From Mucor racemosus (taxonomy: Eukaryota; Mucoromycota; Mucoromycetes; Mucorales; Mucoraceae), in NCBI GenBank assembly GCA_027405735.1, contig JAPEHQ010000001.1, positions 5,580,001-5,644,000 on the forward strand: a stretch of 64,000 nucleotides of DNA, written 5' to 3'. Under the pieces are notes generated by a model. That model searched no databases and was not told the origin of the DNA. It saw only the letters and a program-made list of their open reading frames with translations. This document shows positions 63,165-64,000 of this stretch, piece by piece (within the stretch, counting starts at the first letter, position 1; each line of letters starts with the position of its first letter). The translations under genes were made by a program, and so were the position numbers.

Positions 63165-64000
63165 TAGGGCTTACATTTAAATACGATGGGTATACATCAA
63201 TTGTGATTGAATTAGTGGATGTGTGTATCTGAATATGTAAAATAACTACTATGTTGACAAATAATAAAGGGGTTTAGATTTGATCATGTGTTTTAGTGAC
63301 TAAAATTGGATATTGTGAGCGCCGATGGTGATTCTGCAAACACTAATTTGTTATCAAATGCGGCATTATATGATAGATAAAGGTCAAAACAATATTTTGT
63401 ATCAATTAGAGCAATGAAAATACGCAATTTATTGTGCAGACGGTCCATTTATAGCTAAAATAGCCCAAAATCTAGAATTTTCAATGCTCTATATATATAT
63501 GGTTTTTGGTGTCTGCACAACAACCGAGCTATTTAGAATCATTTCTCACAATTCATAAATACTATGTAATGCATTTTCTCAGCTTTTTTTTTCATGAAAA
63601 ATGCGTTGACATCGGTCTCAAAACCCTTCTGATAGCAAGGGAAAATTGAAGAAAACAAGTTAAAGATTTCTTTCGCATTCAAAATGAGATACTTTACTAG
63701 ATATTTATAAATGAAAAATGTTGCTAATTTGCTCAGCTTTCATGTCAACCTTTTTGTTTGATGGTTTGATATTGAAAGTTTAGACTTTTTGAGGAAAATC
63801 AGATATTAGAGTTTTGTGGAATTGCAAAAGATTTTCAATGAAAAGTCTTCAAGTAAATTATATTATAGGATAGAAAATCAAAAACTGTACTGAAAACCAG
63901 TAGAAGATATGAAATGTTATACTACTTTTTTGAGAAATAATAAAAAATATCTTTAAGACAATCAAAATCTCTCTGTATAGCGGCATTTTACATCGAAAAA
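63165..64000. other. 3' flank and AT-rich end of window
   Basis: USP 3' UTR followed by AT-rich sequence. No gene, RNA or clear copy of R1-R3 is recognised here. Confidence 0.4.

Overview
This window is fungal nuclear DNA, most probably from an early-diverging filamentous fungus of the Mucoromycota (Mucorales-like). It is strongly AT-rich. Its genes carry many short introns of roughly 45-80 bases with GT(A/G)-AG ends. The recognisable set is eukaryotic and fungal: chitin synthase, END3, SIZ-type SUMO ligase, SNF1 kinase, SPC24, YTM1, a BET double-bromodomain protein and pyruvate kinase. The order is inferred from gene style and composition, not proved. All exon models were assembled by eye from splice sites, reading phase and protein-family continuity.

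Layout. 0.7-2.0 kb: a C2H2 zinc-finger gene (minus). 4.0-5.3 kb: a decayed zinc-finger array cut short by a repeat (R1). 7.6-16.4 kb: a dense gene island with a BET protein, an F-box/WD40 protein with a GC-AG intron, a Sel1-repeat protein, a small secreted cysteine-rich protein, YTM1 (minus) and SPC24, the last two divergent. 16.4-25.2 kb: gene-poor and repeat-rich, with an R1 copy carrying a nested 363-bp hAT-type MITE, and two R2 direct repeats. 25.2-30.3 kb: SNF1, then a degenerate crotonase-fold protein with a tail of CP motifs. 30.9-37.2 kb: a large composite repeat block (L). 37.7-42.6 kb: SIZ1-like ligase, END3 (minus), ribosomal protein eL36 (minus). 45.3-47.0 kb: pyruvate kinase. 48.2-54.3 kb: a second composite block (R), homologous to L but inverted. 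56.0-63.2 kb: NIFK/NOP15-like RRM protein (minus), chitin synthase (minus), universal stress protein (plus).

The genes do not form one pathway; the cores are housekeeping: ribosome biogenesis (YTM1, NOP15-like, eL36), chromatin and kinetochore (BET, SPC24, SIZ), endocytosis and wall (END3, chitin synthase), and carbon metabolism with energy sensing (pyruvate kinase, SNF1). The most unusual content is in the repeats. Two blocks of about 6 kb, in opposite orientation, are each bounded by near-identical direct R1 repeats with no coding interior, like LARD-type non-autonomous elements. Each block supplies an empty site that dates insertions in the other. The most unusual protein is the crotonase relative, which has lost the expected active-site motifs and has a C-terminal tail with repeated CPVTG/CPF motifs.
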